DNA of 64,000 bases from Actinernus sp. WN-2022 (taxonomy: Eukaryota > Cnidaria > Anthozoa > Actiniaria > Actinernidae), in the NCBI GenBank assembly GCA_030867875.1, contig JAOWCC010000316.1, positions 21,462 to 85,461 on the forward strand, read 5' to 3'. This document shows, in pieces, positions 14,151 through 26,689 of this stretch. How positions within the stretch are numbered: position 1 is the first letter of the stretch; every line of letters begins with the position of its first letter. The translations under genes were made by a program, and so were the position numbers. The notes under the pieces were generated by a model. The model worked only from the letters and a program-made list of their open reading frames with translations, did no database searches and was not told the DNA's origin.

Positions 14151-16410
14151 GATGAATCAGGAATGATGAATGATGAATCAGGAATGATGAATGATGAATG
14201 ATGAATCAGGAATGATGAATCAGGAATCAGGTATGATGAATGATGAATCAGGAATGATGAATGATGAATCAGGAATGATGAATGATGAATCAGGAATGAT
14301 GAATCAGGAATGATGAATCAGCAATGATGAATGATGAATCAGGAATCAGCAATGATGAATCAGGAATCAGGAATGATGAATCAGGAATGATGAATGATAT
14401 ATCAGGAATCAGGAATGATGAATCAGGAAAGAGGATGACGAATCAGGAATCAGGAATGGTGAATCATGAATCAGGAATCAGGAATGATGAATCAGGAATA
14501 AGGAATGATGAATCAGGAATGATGAATGATGAGGTCAGGAATCAGGAATGATGAATCAGGAATAAGGAATGATGAATCAGGAATGATGAATGATGAGTCA
14601 GGAATCAGGAATGATGAATCAGGAATGATGAATGATGAATGATGAATCAGCTATGATGAATCAGGAATCAGGAATGATGAATCAGGAATGATGAATCAGA
14701 ATGATGAATGATGAATTCAGGAATGATGAATGATGAATCAGGAATGATGAATCAGGAATTAGGAATCAGGAATGATGAATTGATGAATCAGGAATGATGA
14801 ATCAGGAATTAGGAATCAGGAGTGATTAATCAGGAATCAGGAATGATGAATCAAGAATCAGGAATGATGAATCAGGAATGAGGAATGATCAATCAGGAAT
14901 GAGGAATGATCAATCAGGAATGATGAATGATGAATCAGGAATGATGAATCAGGAATCATGAATGATGAATGATGAATCAGGAATCAGCAATGATGAATCA
15001 GGAATCAGGAATGATGAATTCAGGAATGATGAATCAGGAATGATGAATGATGAATCAGGATTGATGAATCAGGAATGATGACATCAGGAATCAGGAATCA
15101 GGAGTGATTAATCAGGAATCAGGAATGATGAATCTAGAATCAGGAATGATGAATCAGGAATGAGGAATGATCAATCAGGAATGAGGAATGATGAATCAGG
15201 GAATGAGGAATGATGAATCAGGAATGAGGAATGATGAATCAGGAATGATGAATGATGAATCTGGAATCAGGAATGATGAATCAGGAATCAGGAATGATGA
15301 ATCAGGAATGATGAATGATATATCAGGAATCAGGAATGATGAATCAGGAAAGAGGAATGACGAATCAGGAATCAGGAATGGTGAATCATGAATCAGGAAT
15401 CAGGAATGATGAATCAGGAATAAGGAATGATGAATCAGGAATGATGAATGATGAGTCAGGAATCAGGAATGATGAATCAGGAATGATGAATGATGAATGA
15501 TGAATCAGGAATGATGAATCAGGAATCAGGAATGATGAATTATGAATCAGGAATCAGCAATGATGAATCAGGAATCAGGAATGATGAATCAGGAATGATG
15601 AATCAGGAATGATGAATGATGAATCAGGAATGAAGAATGATGAATCAGGAATGATGAATCAGGAATTAGGAATCAGGAGTGATTAATCAGGAATCAGGAA
15701 TGATGAATCAAGAATCAGGAATGATGAGTCAGGAATCAGGAATGATGAATCAGGAATGATGAATGATGAATGATGAATCAGGAATGATGAATCAGGAATC
15801 AGGAATGATGAATTATGAATCAGGAATCAGCAATGATGAATTATGAATCAGGAATCAGCTATGATGAATCAGGAATCAGAATGATGAATCAGGAATGATG
15901 AATCAGGAATGATGAATGATGAATCAGGAATGATGAATGATGAATCAGGAATGATGAATCAGGAATTAGGAATCAGGAGTGATTAATCAGGAATCAGGAA
16001 TGATGAATCAAGAATCAGGAATGATGAATCAGGAATGAGGAATGATCAATCAGGAATGAGGAATGATCAATCAGGAATGATGAATGATGAATCAGGAATG
16101 ATGAATCAGGAATCAGAATGATGAATGATGAATCAGGAATCAGCAATGATGAATCAGGAATCAGGAATGATGAATCAGGAATGATGAATGATGAATCAGG
16201 ATTGATGAATCAGGAATGATGAATCAGGAATCAGGAATCAGGAGTGATTAATCAGAATCAGGAATGATGAATCTAGAATCAGGAATGATGAATCAGGAAT
16301 GAGGAATGATCAATCAGGAATGAGGAATGATGAATCAGGAATGAGGAATGATGAATCAGGAATGAGGAATGATGAATCAGGAATGATGAATCAGGAATGA
16401 TGAATGATGA
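14151..16410. repeat. 2.25-kb tandem repeat, copy 2 (approximate ends)
   Basis: Same marker order as 11900-14150. XbaI sites at 15133 and 16272 correspond to those at 12889 and 14018. It carries its own, different 1-bp indels (GAGGATGACG near 14434, GAGGTCAGG near 14531, GAATTCAGG near 14715 and 15018, GACATCAGG near 15080, CAGGGAATG near 15200). The indels therefore arose, or were introduced, independently in each copy. Confidence 0.78.
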
Positions 16411-17059
16411 ATCAGGATGATGAATGATGAATCAGGAATGATGAATCAGGAATTAGGAATCAGGAGTGATTAATCAGGAATCAGGAATGATGAATCAAGA
16501 ATCAGGAATGATGAGTCAGGAATCAGGAATGATGAATCAGGAATGATGAATGATGAATGATGAATCAGGAATGATGAATCAGGAATCAGGAATGATGAAT
16601 TATGAATCAGGAATCAGCAATGATGAATTATGAATCAGGAATCAGCTATGATGAATCAGGAATCAGGAATGATGAATCAGGATGATGAATCAGGAATGAT
16701 GAATGATGAATCAGGAATGATGAATGATGAATCAGGAATGATGAATCAGGAATTAGGAATCAGGAGTGATTAATCAGGAATCAGGAATGATGAATCAAGA
16801 ATCAGGAATGATCAATCAGGAATGAGGAATGATCAATCAGGAATGAGGAATGATCAATCAGGAATGATGAATGATGATCAGGAATGATGAATCAGGAATC
16901 AGGAATGATGAATGATGAATCAGGAATCAGCAATGATGAATCAGGAATCAGGAATGATGAATCAGGAATGATGAATGATGAATCAGGATTGATGAATCAG
17001 GAATGATGAATCAGGAATCAGGAATCAGGAGTGATTAATCAGGAATCAGGAATGATGAA
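16272..17059. repeat. 791-bp higher-order repeat variant, XbaI to XbaI
   Basis: XbaI sites at 16272 and 17060 are 788 bp apart. The phase-perfect version of this spacing is 791 bp (113 heptamers), seen at 35563-36354 and 58998-59789. Here several 1-bp losses shorten it (for example GGATGATG near 16415 and 16682). The variant lacks the middle of L and contains two AGTGATT landmarks. Confidence 0.75.
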
Positions 17060-17602
17060 TCTAGAATCAGGAATGATGAATCAGGAATGAGGAATGATCA
17101 ATCAGGAATGAGGAATGATGAATCAGGAATGAGGAATGATGAATCAGGAATGAGGAATGATGAATCAGGGAATGATGAATGATGAATCTGAATCAGGAAT
17201 GATGAATCAGGAATCAGGAATGATGAATCAGGAATGATGAATGATATATCAGGAATCAGGAATGATGAATCAGGAAAGAGGAATGACGAATCAGGAATCA
17301 GGAATGGTGAATCATGAATCAGGAATCAGGAATGATGAATCAGGAATAAGGAATGATGAATCAGGAATGATGAATGATGAGTCAGGAATCAGGAATGATG
17401 AATCAGGAATGATGAATGATGAATGATGAATCAGGAATGATGAATCAGGAATCAGAATGATGAATTATGAATCAGGAATCAGCTATGATGAATCAGGAAT
17501 CAGGAATGATGAATCAGGAATGATGAATCAGGAATGATGAATGATGAATCAGGAATGATGAATGATGAATCAGGAATGATGAATCAGGAATTAGGAATCA
17601 GG

Positions 17603-18454
17603 AGTGATTAATCAGGAATCAGAAATGATGAATCAAGAATCAGGAATGATGAATCAGGAATGAGGAATGATCAATCAGGAATGAGGAATGATCAATCAGG
17701 AATGATGAATGGAATGATGAATGATGAATCAGGAATGATGAATCAGGAATCAGGAATGATGAATGATGAATCAGGAATCAGCAATGATGAATCAGGAATC
17801 AGGAATGATGAATCAGGAATGATGAATGATGAATCAGGATTGATGAATCAGGAATGATGAATCAGGAATCAGGAATCAGGAGTGATTAATCAGGAATCAG
17901 GAATGATGAATCTAGAATCAGGAATGATGAATCAGGAATGAGGAATGATCAATCAGGAATGAGGAATGATGAATCAGGAATGAGGAATGATGAATCAGGA
18001 ATGAGGAATGATGAATCAGGAATGATGAATGATGAATCTGGAATCAGGAATGATGAATCAGGAATCAGGAATGATGAATCAGGAATGATGAATGATATAT
18101 CAGGAATCAGGAATGATGAATCAGGAATCAGGAATGACGAATCAGGAATCAGGAATGGTGAATCATGAATCAGGAATCAGGAATGATGAATCAGGAATAA
18201 GGAATGATGAATCAGGAATGATGAATGATGAGTCAGGAATCAGGAATGATGAATCAGGAATGATGAATGATGAATGATGAATCAGGAATGATGAATCAGG
18301 AATCAGGAATGATGAATTATGAATCAGGAATCAGGAATGATGAATCAGGAATCAGGAATGATGAATCAGGAATGATGAATCAGGAATGATGAATGATGAA
18401 TCAGGAATGATGAATGCTGAATCAGGAATGATGAATCAGGAATTAGGAATCAGG
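17603..18454. repeat. 840-bp higher-order repeat (S+L), 852-bp copy
   Basis: AGTGATT landmarks at 17603, 17881 and 18455. S is 278 bp because 12 bp are inserted near 17711 (AATGATGAATGG), which is not a multiple of 7. L is 574 bp with XbaI at 17911-17916. The usual AAAGAGG is AATCAGG here (near 18125), a change shared only with the copy at 20785-21624. Confidence 0.87.
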
Positions 18455-18636
18455 AGTGATTAATCAGGAATCAGGAATGATGAATCAAGAATCAGGAATG
18501 ATGAGTCAGGAATCAGGAATGATGAATCAGGAATGATGAATGATGAATGATGAATCAGGAATGATGAATCAGGAATCAGGAATGATGAATTATGAATCAG
18601 GAATCAGCAATGATGAATCAGGAATTAGGAATCAGG
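18455..18636. repeat. G module, 182 bp
   Basis: AGTGATT at 18455 and TGTGATT at 18637. What follows is unusual: AATTAGGAATGGTG and GATGGATCAGG in place of the standard AATCAGG run. Confidence 0.85.
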
Positions 18637-19944
18637 TGTGATTAATCAGGAATTAGGAATGGTGAATCAGGAATGATGAATGATGGATCAGGAATGATGA
18701 ATCAGGAATGATGAATCAGGAATCAGGAATGATGAATGATGAATCAGAAATCAGGAATGATGAATCAGGAATGATGAATCAGGAATGATGAATGATGAAT
18801 CAGGAATGAAGAATGATGAATCAGGAATGATGAATCAGGAATTAGGAATCAGGAGTGATTAATCAGGAATCAGGAATGATGAATCAAGAATCAGGAATGA
18901 TGAGTCAGGAATCAGGAATGATGAATCAGGAATGATGAATGATGAATGATGAATCAGGAATGATGAATCAGGAATCAGGAATGATGAATTATGAATCAGG
19001 AATCAGCAATGATGAATTATGAATCAGGAATCAGCTATGATGAATCAGGAATCAGGAATGATGAATCAGGAATGATGAATCAGGAATGATGAATGATGAA
19101 TCAGGAATGATGAATGATGAATCAGGAATGATGAATCAGGAATTAGGAATCAGGAGTGATTAATCAGGAATCAGGAATGGTGAATCAAGAATCAGGAATG
19201 ATGAATCAGGAATGAGGAATGATCAATCAGGAATGAGGAATGATCAATCAGGAATGATGAATGATGAATCAGGAATGATGAATCAGGAATCAGGAATGAT
19301 GAATGATGAATCAGGAATCAGCAATGATGAATCAGGAATCAGGAATGATGAATCAGGAATGATGAATGATGAATCAGGATTGATGAATCAGGAATGATGA
19401 ATCAGGAATCAGGAATCAGGAGTGATTAATCAGGAATCAGGAATGATGAATCTAGAATCAGGAATGATGAATCAGGATGAGGAATGATCAATCAGGAATG
19501 AGGAATGATGAATCAGGAATGAGGAATGATGAATCAGGAATGAGGAATGATGAATCAGGAATGATGAATCAGGAATGATGAATGATGAATCAGGAATGAT
19601 GAATGATGAATCAGGAATGATGAATCAGGAATTAGGAATCAGGAGTGATTAATCAGGAATCAGGAATGATGAATCAAGAATCAGGAATGATGAGTCAGGA
19701 ATCAGGAATGATGAATCAGGAATGATGAATGATGAATGATGAATCAGGAATGATGAATCAGGAATCAGGAATGATGAATTATGAATCAGGAATCAGCAAT
19801 GATGAATTATGAATCAGGAATCAGCTATGATGAATCAGGAATCAGGAATGATGAATCAGGAATGATGAATCAGGAATGATGAATGATGAATCAGGAATGA
19901 TGAATGATGAATCAGGAATGATGAATCAGGAATTAGGAATCAGG

Positions 19945-20784
19945 AGTGATTAATCAGGAATCAGGAATGATGAATCAAGAATCAGGAATGATGAATCAGG
20001 AATGAGGAATGATGAATCAGGAATGAGGAATGATCAATCAGGAATGATGAATGATGAATCAGGAATGATGAATCAGGAATCAGGAATGATGAATGATGAA
20101 TCAGGAATCAGCAATGATGAATCAGGAATCAGGAATGATGAATCAGGAATGATGAATGATGAATCAGGATTGATGAATCAGGAATGATGAATCAGGAATC
20201 AGGAATCAGGAGTGATTAATCAGGAATCAGGAATGATGAATCTAGAATCAGGAATGATGAATCAGGAATGAGGAATGATCAATCAGGAATGAGGAATGAT
20301 GAATCAGGAATGAGGAATGATGAATCAGGAATGAGGAATGATGAATCAGGAATGATGAATGATGAATCTGGAATCAGGAATGATGAATCAGGAATCAGGA
20401 ATGATGAATCAGGAATGATGAATGATATATCAGGAATCAGGAATGATGAATCAGGAAAGAGGAATGACGAATCAGGAATCAGGAATGGTGAATCATGAAT
20501 CAGGAATCAGGAATGATGAATCAGGAATAAGGAATGATGAATCAGGAATGATGAATGATGAGTCAGGAATCAGGAATGATGAATCAGGAATGATGAATGA
20601 TGAATGATGAATCAGGAATGATGAATCAGGAATCAGGAATGATGAATTATGAATCAGGAATCAGCTATGATGAATCAGGAATCAGGAATGATGAATCAGG
20701 AATGATGAATCAGGAATGATGAATGATGAATCAGGAATGATGAATGATGAATCAGGAATGATGAATCAGGAATTAGGAATCAGG
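19945..20784. repeat. 840-bp higher-order repeat, tandem copy 1 of 2
   Basis: AGTGATT at 19945, 20211 and 20785 gives 266 + 574 bp exactly. XbaI is at 20241. One S-module AATGATC is replaced by AATGATG near 20013. The preceding XbaI site (19451) lies 790 bp upstream, the shorter 791-type spacing. Confidence 0.91.
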
Positions 20785-21624
20785 AGTGATTAATCAGGAA
20801 TCAGGAATGATGAATCAAGAATCAGGAATGATGAATCAGGAATGAGGAATGATCAATCAGGAATGAGGAATGATCAATCAGGAATGATGAATGATGAATC
20901 AGGAATGATGAATCAGGAATCAGGAATGATGAATGATGAATCAGGAATCAGCAATGATGAATCAGGAATCAGGAATGATGAATCAGGAATGATGAATGAT
21001 GAATCAGGATTGATGAATCAGGAATGATGAATCAGGAATCAGGAATCAGGAGTGATTAATCAGGAATCAGGAATGATGAATCTAGAATCAGGAATGATGA
21101 ATCAGGAATGAGGAATGATCAATCAGGAATGAGGAATGATGAATCAGGAATGAGGAATGATGAATCAGGAATGAGGAATGATGAATCAGGAATGATGAAT
21201 GATGAATCTGGAATCAGGAATGATGAATCAGGAATCAGGAATGATGAATCAGGAATGATGAATGATATATCAGGAATCAGGAATGATGAATCAGGAATCA
21301 GGAATGACGAATCAGGAATCAGGAATGGTGAATCATGAATCAGGAATCAGGAATGATGAATCAGGAATAAGGAATGATGAATCAGGAATGATGAATGATG
21401 AGTCAGGAATCAGGAATGATGAATCAGGAATGATGAATGATGAATGATGAATCAGGAATGATGAATCAGGAATCAGGAATGATGAATTATGAATCAGGAA
21501 TCAGGAATGATGAATCAGGAATCAGGAATGATGAATCAGGAATGATGAATCAGGAATGATGAATGATGAATCAGGAATGATGAATGATGAATCAGGAATG
21601 ATGAATCAGGAATTAGGAATCAGG
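20785..21624. repeat. 840-bp higher-order repeat, tandem copy 2 of 2
   Basis: AGTGATT at 20785, 21051 and 21625; XbaI at 21081. It carries AATCAGG in place of AAAGAGG near 21295, like 17603-18454 and unlike its tandem neighbour at 19945. Confidence 0.91.
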
Positions 21625-21806
21625 AGTGATTAATCAGGAATCAGGAATGATGAATCAAGAATCAGGAATGATGAGTTAGGAATCAGGAATGATGAATCAG
21701 GAATGATGAATGATGAATGATGAATCAGGAATGATGAATCAGGAATCAGGAATGATGAATTATGAATCAGGAATCAGCAATGATGAATCAGGAATTAGGA
21801 ATCAGG
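21625..21806. repeat. G module, 182 bp
   Basis: AGTGATT at 21625 and TGTGATT at 21807. It is the counterpart of 18455-18636, with the same rare tail. Confidence 0.85.
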
Positions 21807-22089
21807 TGTGATTAATCAGGAATTAGGAATGGTGAATCAGGAATGATGAATGATGGATCAGGAATGATGAATCAGGAATGATGAATCAGGAATCAGGAAT
21901 GATGAATGATGAATCAGAAATCAGGAATGATGAATCAGGAATGATGAATCAGGAATCAGGAATCAGGAATGATGAATCAGGAATGATGAATGATGAATCA
22001 GGAATGATGAATCAGGAATGATGAATCAGCAATGATGAATGATGAATCAGGAATCAGCAATGATGAATCAGGAATCAGGAATGATGAAT

Positions 22090-23570
22090 CAGGAATGATG
22101 AATCAGGAATGATGAATCAGGAATCAGGAATCAGGAATGATGATTCAGGAATGATGAATGATGAATCAGGAATGATGAATGATGAATCAGGAATGATGAA
22201 TCAGGAATCAGGAATGATGAATTATGAATCAGGAATCAGCAATGATGAATCAGGAATCAGGAATGATGAATCAGGAATGATGAATCAGGAATGATGAATG
22301 ATGAATCAGGAATGATGAATGATGAATCAGGAATGATGAATCAGGAATTAGGAATCAGGAGTGATTAATCAGGAATCAGGAATGATGAATCAAGAATCAG
22401 GAATGATGAATCAGGAATGAGGAATGATCAATCAGGAATGAGGAATGATCAATCAGGAATCAGGAATGATGAATCAGGAATGAGGAATGATGAATCAGGA
22501 ATGATGAATGATGAATCAGGAATCAGGAATCAGGAATGATGAATCAGGAATGATGAATGATGAATCGGGAATGATGAATCAGGAATCAGGAATCAGGAAT
22601 GATGAATCAGGAATCAGGAATGATGAATCAGGAATGATGAATGATGAATCAGGAATCAGGAATGATGAATCAGGAATAAGGAATGATGAATCAGGAATGA
22701 TGAATGATGAGTCAGGAATCAGGAATGATGAATCAGGAATGATGAATGATGAATCAGGAATGATGAATGATGAATCAGGAATCAGCAATGATGAATCAGG
22801 AATGATGAATGATGAATGATGAATCAGGAATCAGCAATGATGAATCAGGAATGATGAATGATGAATCAGGAATGATGAATGATGAATGATGAATCAGGAA
22901 TGATGAATCAGGAATCAGGAATGATGAATGATGAATCAGGAATGATGAATGATGAATCAGGAATGATGAATGATGAATCAGGAATGATGAATCAGGAATG
23001 ATGAATCAGCAATGATGAATGATGAATCAGGAATCAGCAATGATGAATCAGGAATCAGCAAAGATGAACCAGGAATCAGCAATGATGAATCAGGAATGAT
23101 GAATCAGGAATGATGAATCAGGAATCAGGAATCAGGAATGATGATCATGAATGATGAATGATGAATGATGAATCAGGAATGATGAATCAGGAATCAGGAA
23201 TGATGAATTATGAATCAGGAATCAGCAATGATGAATCAGGAATCAGGAATGATGAATCAGGTATGATGAATCAGGAATGATGAATGATGAATCAGGAATG
23301 ATGAATGATGAATCAGGAATGATGAATCAGGAATTAGGAATCAGGAGTGATTAATCAGGAATGAGGAATGATGAATCAAGAATCAGGAATGATGAATCAG
23401 GAATGAGGAATGATCAATCAGGAATGAGGAATGATCAATCAGGAATCAGGAATGATGACTCAGGAATGAGGAATGATGAATCAGGAATGATGAATGATGA
23501 ATCAGGAATCAGGAATCAGGAATGATGAATCAGGAATGATGAATGATGAATCGGGAATGATGAATCAGGA
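22090..23570. repeat. 2.37-kb repeat, copy 1 (approximate ends)
   Basis: AGTGATT 22360/24725 and the GAACCAGG state 23067/25432 recur at 2,365 bp. Upstream markers recur at 2,400 bp (AATTATG near 22220/24620), because this copy has 35 extra bp (five heptamers). The TGACTCA state near 23456/25752 recurs at 2,296 bp. Private changes are GATGATTCAGG near 22140 and CAAAGATGAACC near 23061. No XbaI site occurs between 21,087 and 30,543. Confidence 0.75.
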
Positions 23571-26500
23571 ATCAGGAATCAGGAATGATGAATCAGGAAT
23601 CAGGAATGATGAATCAGGAATGATGAATGATGAATCAGGAATCAGGAATGATGAATCAGGAATAAGGAATGATCAATCAGGAATGATGAATGATGAGTCA
23701 GGAATCAGGAATGATGAATCAGGAATGATGAATGATGAATCAGGAATGATGAATGATGAATCAGGAATCAGCAATGATGAATCAGGAATGATGAATGATG
23801 AATCAGGAATCAGCAATGATGAATCAGGAATGATGAATGATGAATCAGGAATGATGAATGATGAATCAGGAATGATGAATCAGGAATCAGGAATGATGAA
23901 TCAGGAATCAGGAATCAGCAATGATGAATCAGGAATCAGCAATGATGAATCAGGAATGATGAATGATGAATCAGGATTGATGAATCAGGAATGATGAATC
24001 AGGAATCAGGAATCAGGAGTGATTAATCAGGAATCAGGAATGATGAATCAAGAATCAGGAATGATGAATCAGGAATGAGGAATGATCAATCAGGAATGAG
24101 GAATGATCAATCAGGAATGAGGAATGATCAATCAGGAATGAGGAATGATCAATCAGGAATCAGGATTGATGAATCAGGAATGATGAATCAGGAATGATGA
24201 ATCAGGAATCAGGAATGATGAATCAGGAATCAGGAATGATGATTCAGGAATTATGAATGATGAATCAGGAATGATGAATCAGGAATCAGGAATGATGAAT
24301 GATGAATCAGGAATGATGAATCAGGAATCATGAATGATGAATGATGAATCAGGAATCAGCAATGATGAATGATGAATCAGGAATCAGCAATGATGAATCA
24401 GGAATCCGGAATGGTGAATCAGGAATGATGAATGATGGATCAGGAATGATGAATCAGGAATGATGAATCAGGAATCAGGAATGATGAATCAGGAATGATG
24501 AATCAGGAATGATGAATCAGGAATCAGGAATCAGGAATGATGAATCAGGAATGATGAATGATGAATCAGGAATGATGAATGATGAATCAGGAATGATGAA
24601 TCAGGAATCAGGAATGATGAATTATGAATCAGGAATCAGCAATGATGAATCAGGAATCAGGAATGATGAATCAGGAATGATGAATGATGAATCAGGAATG
24701 ATGAATCAGGAATTAGGAATCAGGAGTGATTAATCAGGAATCAGGAATGATGAATCAAGAATCAGGAATGATGAATCAGGAATGAGGAATGATCAATCAG
24801 GAATGAGGAATGATCAATCAGGAATCAGGAATGATGAATCAGGAATGAGGAATGATGAATCAGGAATGATGAATGATGAATCAGGAATCAGGAATCAGGA
24901 ATGATGAATCAGGAATGATGAATGATGAATCGGGAATGATGAATCAGGAATCAGGAATCAGGAATGATGAATCAGGAATCAGGAATGATGAATCAGGAAT
25001 GATGAATGATGAATCAGGAATCAGGAATGATGAATCAGGAATAAGGAATGATGAATCAGGAATGATGAATGATGAGTCAGGAATCAGGAATGATGAATCA
25101 GGAATGATGAATGATGAATCAGGAATGATGAATGATGAATCAGGAATCAGCAATGATGAATCAGGAATGATGAATGATGAATGATGAATCAGGAATCAGC
25201 AATGATGAATCAGGAATGATGAATGATGAATCAGGAATGATGAATGATGAATGATGAATCAGGAATGATGAATCAGGAATCAGGAATGATGAATGATGAA
25301 TCAGGAATGATGAATGATGAATCAGGAATGATGAATGATGAATCAGGAATGATGAATCAGGAATGATGAATCAGCAATGATGAATGATGAATCAGGAATC
25401 AGCAATGATGAATCAGGAATCAGCAATGATGAACCAGGAATCAGCAATGATGAATCAGGAATGATGAATCAGGAATGATGAATCAGGAATCAGGAATCAG
25501 GAATGATGATTCATGAATGATGAATGATGAATCAGGAATGATGAATCAGGAATCAGGAATGATGAATTATGAATCAGGAATCAGCAATGATGAATCAGGA
25601 ATCAGGAATGATGAATCAGGTATGATGAATCAGGAATGATGAATGATGAATCAGGAATGATGAATGATGAATCAGGAATGATGAATCAGGAATTAGGAAT
25701 CAGGAGTGATTAATCAGGAATGAGGAATGATGAATCAAGAATCAGGAATGATGACTCAGGAATGAGGAATGATCAATCAGGAATGAGGAATGATGAATCA
25801 GGAATCAGGAATCAGGAATGATGAATCAGGAATGATGAATGATGAATCGGGAATGATGAATCAGGAATCAGGAATCAGGAATGATGAATCAGGAATCAGG
25901 AATGATGAATCAGGAATGATGAATGATGAATCAGGAATCAGGAATGATGAATCAGGAATAAGGAATGATGAATCAGGAATGATGAATGATGAGTCAGGAA
26001 TCAGGAATGATGAATCAGGAATGATGAATGATGAATCAGGAATGATGAATGATGAATCAGGAATCAGCAATGATGAATCAGGAATGATGAATGATGAATC
26101 AGGAATCAGCAATGATGAATCAGGAATGATGAATGATGAATCAGGAATGATGAATGATGAATCAGGAATGATGAATCAGGAATCAGGAATGATGAATGAT
26201 GAATCAGGAATCAGCAATGATGAATCAGGAATCAGCAATGATGAATCAGGAATGATGAATGATGAATCAGGATTGATGAATCAGGAATGATGAATCAGGA
26301 ATCAGGAATCAGGAGTGATTAATCAGGAATCAGGAATGATGAATCAAGAATCAGGAATGATGAATCAGGAATGAGGAATGATCAATCAGGAATGAGGAAT
26401 GATGAATCAGGAATGAGGAATGATGAATCAGGAATGAGGAATGATGAATCAGTAATGATGAATGATGAATCTGGAATCAGGAATGATGAATCAGGAATCA

Positions 26501-26689
26501 GGAATGATGAATCAGGAATGATGAATGATATATCAGGAATCAGGAATGATGAATCAGGAAAGAGGAATGACGAATCAGGAATCAGGAATGGTGAATCATG
26601 AATCAGGAATCAGGAATGATGGATCAGGAATAAGGAATGATGAATCAGGAATGATGAATGATGAGTAAGGAATCAGGAATGATGAATCA
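23512..26689. repeat. 3.2-kb tandem repeat, copy 1 (approximate ends)
   Basis: Spacing to copy 2 is 3,178 bp near 24.0 kb, 3,199 bp near 24.9 kb and 3,262 bp near 25.8-26.4 kb. The two steps are 21 and 63 bp, whole multiples of the 21-bp triplet. Both copies hold four consecutive AATGAGG-AATGATC-AATCAGG groups near 24,070-24,150 and the AATCCGG state near 24,404, features not seen in the 840-bp modules. GAATTATGAATGATG near 24,248 is shared with copy 2. Confidence 0.8.
24490..25860. repeat. 2.37-kb repeat, copy 2 (approximate ends)
   Basis: Counterpart of 22090-23570, lying inside copy 1 of the 3.2-kb repeat, so the 2.37-kb and 3.2-kb periods interlock. It includes the 103-codon open tract at 24873, which recurs at 22508 and 28072. 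Confidence 0.72.

Larger units (their letters stand above)
17603..18785. repeat. 3.17-kb-spaced duplicate, copy 1
   Basis: An 840-type repeat, a G module and a rare tail match 20785-21955 at 3,170-3,182 bp spacing. Shared private states are AATCAGG for AAAGAGG (18125/21295), AATTAGGAATGGTG after the G module (18651/21821), GATGGATCAGG close behind, and AATCAGAAATCAGG (18745/21915). The rare states show the pair is a true duplicate, not two independent draws from the common modules. Confidence 0.85.
20785..21955. repeat. 3.17-kb-spaced duplicate, copy 2
   Basis: Matches 17603-18785, including four rare states. It lacks that copy's 12-bp insertion. The two diverge after AATCAGAAATCAGG. AGTTAGG replaces AGTCAGG near 21674, private to this copy. 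Confidence 0.85.

Noticed and set aside
14715..15025. EcoRI sites (GAATTC) as a real restriction family
   Set aside because: They arise from single-base T gains near 14,715 and 15,018 inside the indel-rich zone and do not recur in the clean modules, so they are probably errors.
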